From positions 1 to 7,742 of the forward strand of contig JASHUL010000094.1 of NCBI GenBank assembly GCA_030039995.1: a DNA stretch of 7,742 nucleotides, written 5' to 3'. A model generated the notes under the pieces. The model worked only from the letters and a program-made list of their open reading frames with translations, was not told the origin of the DNA and did not search any database. Source of the stretch: Thermoplasmata archaeon. Lineage in GTDB: Archaea > Thermoplasmatota > Thermoplasmata > Lutacidiplasmatales > UBA184. The translations under genes and the position numbers were made by a program. Below, one piece after another: positions 5,080 through 7,742 of this stretch (its first letter is position 1; each line of letters starts with the position of its first letter).

Positions 5080-6975
5080 GTGGCTTCGTCCGAGAACACC
5101 GCGTCCTCCGGGCCGCTCCCCCGTTGGTGGGCCCGAGTTCGGACCTCGCCTCGGGCCGAGTGGGCGATTGTCTCGCGCGACCTCGGTCGATGGGCGGTCA
5201 TCGCGGTCCCCGTCGGGGTCGTGGCGGGGCTCGGCGCGGCGCTCTTCTACTACCTGATCAACCTGCTCAGCGGTGCGCTCCTTGAGCGTCTCGCCGGACT
5301 CACGCTCCCCCTGGAAGGTACCGCCGTCCAGGCCCAGCTGACCTGGTCGAGCTCGTTTCCGGGCGTCCTCCTCGTCCCGCTGCTCCTGATCGCCGGCGGC
5401 CTCGCCGTGGGAGCGATCTGCCGTGCGGCGCCCGAGGTCGCCGGGCACGGCACCGACGCAACGATCCACGCCTTCCACGAAGGCTCGGGAAAGGTCCGGG
5501 CGCGCGTGCCGGTACTGAAGACGCTCGCCAGCGCGATCACGCTCGGCACCGGGGGCAGCGGGGGCCGGGAGGGGCCGGTCTCCCAGATCGGCGGAGGATT
5601 CGGTTCGCTGTGGTCCGACGTCTTCCGGCTGGGCGATCGGGACCGGCGCATCGCGCTCGCGACCGGCATGGGCGCCGGCATCGGCGCGATCTTTCGTGCC
5701 CCGCTCGGGGGGGCGGTCTACTCCGCCGAGATCCTTTACACGGGGGACTTCGAGCCCGAGGTATTCGTCCCGTCGATCATCGCGTCGGTCGTGGCCTATT
5801 CCGTCTACTCCTCGGTCTTCGGCTTCCATACCCTGTTCGCGACCCCGCCGACCCTCGCGAGCTACGTCTTCGAGCCCGAGCGGCTGCCGCTCTACCTGAT
5901 CCTCGGCATCGCCTGCGGCGCGCTCGGGATCGCGTTCATCGTGCTGTACCAGCGGACCGACGACTGGTTCCGCACGCGCGCGTGGCCGCCGGTCGTCCGC
6001 CCGGCGGTGGGCGCGGCGCTCGCCGGGGCGGTGTTCGTAGGGGCGTACTTCCTGCTGCCCCAAGAGGCGCATTTCGTGAGTCTCTCCTCGCTCACGATCG
6101 GCTACGGATTCGTGCAGGCCGCGCTCCTGCCTCCGTTCTCCGCGGGCGGCTTCACGGTCACACTCATCGGCCTCCTCCTCGCGGCGGTCGCCGTGCGGAT
6201 GGTGATGACGTCGTTCGTGGTCGGCAGCGGCGGGAGCGCCGGGCTGTTCGGGACGAGCGTGGTCGTGGGTGCGTTCCTGGGCACCGCCGTGGGCGGGTGT
6301 GCGCACGACTTCCTGCCGGGACTGGTGCCGCTCGGCGTGGTGCCGGTCTTCTCGATCGTCGGGATGATGTCGTTCTTCGGCGGCATCTCGAAGGCGCCGC
6401 TCGGGGTGCTCATCATGGTCGTCGAGATGGCGGGGACGTACACGATCCTCCCCGCCGCGATGCTGTCGATCTTCGTCGCGTGCGTGGCGACGGGACGGTA
6501 CCACATGTACCGCGAGCAGCTCCCCAGCCGGCTCGAGAGCCCCGCGCACCGCGACGAATACCGCGCGTACTTCCTCGCCGGGGTTCCGATCGGGGAGATC
6601 GCGCAACACGACTCGGAGCCCATCGACCCCGCGGTCCCGATCCCCGAAGCGATCGACCTTGCCGTTCGGCACGGCCACAGCAATCTCTCGATCGAGAGCG
6701 ACGGGGAGTGGTTCGGGGGAGTGCGCCTCGCGGACCTGATCGCCGTCCCGACCGCCGAGCGGGCGGACCAGACCCTGCTCGACCTCGTTCGGCCCGTCGA
6801 CCTCACCCTCCCCGCAGGGATCAATTCGATGGAGGCGCTGCGCCGGATGGACGAGGTCGGAGTCGACGTCGCGGTCGTCGTCTCGGACGACCCGACCGTC
6901 CACGTCGCCGGGATCGTGACGCGGCGCGGTCTCCGAAATCCGACCGTGAGCTCCGGTGCGGGGACCTCCTCGTGA
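5080..6975 (+). CDS. ClC-family chloride channel/transporter with C-terminal CBS pair
   Basis: This 631-residue protein has about 430 residues of membrane core (roughly 45-470), then a cytosolic tail. The second ClC signature GSGGREGPVSQIGG is present and its gating glutamate is E164. FRAPLGGAVYSAE (205-217) is the helix H/I region; the position of the E. coli internal proton glutamate (E203) is I218, as hydrophobic residues occupy it in channel-type members. Y477 (HMY) aligns with the E. coli pore tyrosine Y445. Two other filter motifs are altered: GSGIP/GHGVP is GHGTD (122-126), and GxFxP is GLFGT (388-392). Residues about 502-560 and 564-620 look like two divergent CBS domains, which often bind adenine nucleotides. 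The family moves Cl- or other anions, by channel or H+-exchange. The start is GTG 5080 with GAAGGTG upstream. It is transcribed alone, divergent from a methyltransferase. Confidence 0.93.
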   Translation: MASSENTASSGPLPRWWARVRTSPRAEWAIVSRDLGRWAVIAVPVGVVAGLGAALFYYLINLLSGALLERLAGLTLPLEGTAVQAQLTWSSSFPGVLLVPLLLIAGGLAVGAICRAAPEVAGHGTDATIHAFHEGSGKVRARVPVLKTLASAITLGTGGSGGREGPVSQIGGGFGSLWSDVFRLGDRDRRIALATGMGAGIGAIFRAPLGGAVYSAEILYTGDFEPEVFVPSIIASVVAYSVYSSVFGFHTLFATPPTLASYVFEPERLPLYLILGIACGALGIAFIVLYQRTDDWFRTRAWPPVVRPAVGAALAGAVFVGAYFLLPQEAHFVSLSSLTIGYGFVQAALLPPFSAGGFTVTLIGLLLAAVAVRMVMTSFVVGSGGSAGLFGTSVVVGAFLGTAVGGCAHDFLPGLVPLGVVPVFSIVGMMSFFGGISKAPLGVLIMVVEMAGTYTILPAAMLSIFVACVATGRYHMYREQLPSRLESPAHRDEYRAYFLAGVPIGEIAQHDSEPIDPAVPIPEAIDLAVRHGHSNLSIESDGEWFGGVRLADLIAVPTAERADQTLLDLVRPVDLTLPAGINSMEALRRMDEVGVDVAVVVSDDPTVHVAGIVTRRGLRNPTVSSGAGTSS

Positions 6976-6987
6976 CGCGGCGCGGTC
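6914..6987 (+). repeat. 18-bp perfect direct repeat spanning the ClC stop codon
   Basis: TCGTGACGCGGCGCGGTC occurs at 6914-6931, inside the last CBS domain, and again at 6970-6987, overlapping the TGA at 6973-6975. The offset is 56 bp, so the copies are in different frames. The second copy ends the protein: its TCGTGACGC supplies the stop. Confidence 0.8.
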
Positions 6988-7066
6988 GGATCGCGTGACT
7001 CGGCAGAATCGGTCCGGGTCCCACGGTCGCGGAAAGGACTTTGCGGGCGAGCCCCCTCTCCTCCCG
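6976..7066. other. Spacer between ClC gene and surface glycoprotein gene
   Basis: This 91-bp gap starts inside the second copy of the direct repeat. GGAAAGGACTTT (7031-7042) is its AT-richest part, about 25-36 bp before ATG 7067. That is a plausible BRE/TATA position for a leaderless transcript. The bases before the ATG are pyrimidine-rich with no Shine-Dalgarno sequence. Confidence 0.4.
7031..7042 (+). promoter_or_regulatory. Candidate promoter of the beta-propeller glycoprotein gene
   Basis: GGAAAGGACTTT lies 25-36 bp upstream of ATG 7067, where an archaeal BRE/TATA pair would be if transcription started at the ATG. The pyrimidine-rich sequence CCCCCTCTCCTCCCG just before the ATG rules out Shine-Dalgarno-led initiation. 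Confidence 0.3.
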
Positions 7067-7742
7067 ATGTCCCCCGGCGTTCGGAGCCGACCACCGCGAC
7101 GCTTCGGGGGGGTGGTTTTCGTCGTGGTCCTGGCCGTGGTCGGTCTCGCGGTCGGACCGTCCCTCATCGTCGCCCACGACGGGCCGGCCCGGGACTTCGG
7201 CCCGTCGCTCGCGCTCGCTCGTCCGCCGGCGGCCTCGTCCCCCGCGGACGAGGCCAACACCGTCATCGACACGATCTCGAACATCAGCGCGCCGCTCTCG
7301 GGAACGTTCGACCCCGCGGACGGGGACCTCTACTTTCCCGACGCGAACTACGGGCTCCTCGCCGGTGACAATTCGAGCAACCTGACGGTCATCTCGGGGG
7401 CGACCAACTCCGGGGTCGGGCAGCTCTACGAAGGGCCGTTCGCAAGCCTCGAGACCCCGACCTACGTGCCCGAGGACCAGGAGGTCTACGTTCCGAATCA
7501 GAACGGCACGTACGACACCGCGAACAACGTCACGGTGCTCTCGGGCGTCGACACCATCGCGGCCGAGGTGAACACCGGTAACTCCTCGTCGCCCACGACC
7601 GGGGTCTACGACCCGGCGACCGAGGAACTGTTCGTCGCCGACCAGTCGACCACGAGCTTCCTCGACCTCGACGACAACGTCTCGGTCATCAACGTCACGA
7701 CGAACAGCCTGACGACTCAGATTCTCGTCGGGATCGACCCGA
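7067..7742 (+). CDS. Secreted YVTN-like beta-propeller glycoprotein, N-terminal part, cut by window edge
   Basis: The frame is open from ATG 7067 to the right edge, giving 225 residues. A basic start (MSPGVRSRPPRRFGG) and a hydrophobic segment VVFVVVLAVVGLAVG (16-30) form a signal peptide or membrane anchor. A Pro/Ala-rich linker follows to about 62. Then come repeats of about 50 residues: GTFDPADGDLYFPDA (79-93), TPTYVPEDQEVYVPN (130-144) and GVYDPATEELFVADQ (179-193). Each is followed by a strand with N-hydrophobic-T/S-V-I/L (N105, N154, N204). This is the YVTN-type propeller pattern of archaeal surface proteins. Eight N-X-S/T sequons are visible (N72, 102, 105, 146, 154, 172, 204, 209) and the mature part is acidic, as expected for an extracellular glycoprotein. 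Its role is unknown, perhaps adhesion or cell-envelope structure. At least three blades are visible; a full propeller would need more beyond the edge. Confidence 0.87.
   Translation, partial: MSPGVRSRPPRRFGGVVFVVVLAVVGLAVGPSLIVAHDGPARDFGPSLALARPPAASSPADEANTVIDTISNISAPLSGTFDPADGDLYFPDANYGLLAGDNSSNLTVISGATNSGVGQLYEGPFASLETPTYVPEDQEVYVPNQNGTYDTANNVTVLSGVDTIAAEVNTGNSSSPTTGVYDPATEELFVADQSTTSFLDLDDNVSVINVTTNSLTTQILVGIDP
7231..7255. repeat. Perfect 10-bp stem inverted repeat inside the glycoprotein gene
   Basis: GGCCTCGTCC (7231-7240), loop CCCGC, GGACGAGGCC (7246-7255) is a perfect hairpin. It encodes AASSPADEA in the linker after the signal segment (codons about 56-63). It is the longest perfect inverted repeat I noticed in the window. 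Confidence 0.75.

Noticed and set aside
4884..5201. N-terminal extension of the TehB-like methyltransferase to 5201
   Set aside because: The Shine-Dalgarno before GTG 4883 and overlap with the ClC gene argue against it; the extra peptide is low-complexity.
5011..7284. 757-residue minus-strand open frame opposite the ClC gene
   Set aside because: Extremely Arg/Asp/Glu/His-rich composition is typical of the antisense of GC-rich coding DNA; the plus strand has an unmistakable ClC protein.
7312..7325. CCCCG/CGGGG hairpin in the glycoprotein gene
   Set aside because: Only 5 bp in very GC-rich coding sequence; expected by chance.
1..7742. CRISPR array, insertion sequence or defence island
   Set aside because: No regularly spaced repeats, no transposase or integrase motifs, and no recognised defence proteins on either strand.

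Overview
The window is high-GC DNA (roughly two-thirds G+C by eye) and most likely comes from an archaeon, perhaps a GC-rich Thermoplasmatota lineage. Four things point that way: a tRNA gene with no encoded CCA, a NikR regulator divergent from a NiCoT transporter, several genes with no Shine-Dalgarno sequence beside others that have one, and a secreted beta-propeller protein dense in N-glycosylation sequons. The lineage is inferred and a bacterial source is not strictly excluded.

Layout. Bases 1-638 (minus) hold the N-terminal half of an M29-type aminopeptidase that runs off the left edge. Bases 777-850 (plus) are a tRNA-Arg with anticodon CCG. Bases 936-1670 (minus) encode a class I SAM-dependent methyltransferase convergent with the tRNA, with a clear hairpin between them. 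The centre is a nickel module: a NiCoT-family Ni/Co permease (1885-3066, minus) divergent from a complete NikR repressor (3272-3733, plus). Their shared 205-bp promoter region carries a GTGTT/AACAC inverted repeat that may be the NikR operator. A small unrecognised gene (ATG 3911 to 4198, plus) follows; its reading frame looks broken near its start. A second, TehB/TPMT-like methyltransferase (4206-4883, minus) meets it tail to tail. Divergent from that methyltransferase is a 631-residue ClC chloride channel/transporter with a C-terminal CBS pair (5080-6975, plus). The right edge cuts a secreted glycoprotein with YVTN-like beta-propeller blades (from 7067, plus).

How the genes relate. Only the nickel pair forms an obvious functional unit: NikR senses intracellular Ni and most likely shuts off the permease beside it. 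The other genes look like a housekeeping and envelope mix with mostly single-gene transcription units. I found no CRISPR array, integrase, transposase, toxin-antitoxin pair or clear defence system, and no multi-gene undescribed system. The best leads are the NikR operator geometry and His-rich NikR tail, the unusual selectivity-filter motifs in the ClC protein, the possibly frameshifted orphan gene at 3847-4198, and two strong inverted repeats placed at or inside genes.
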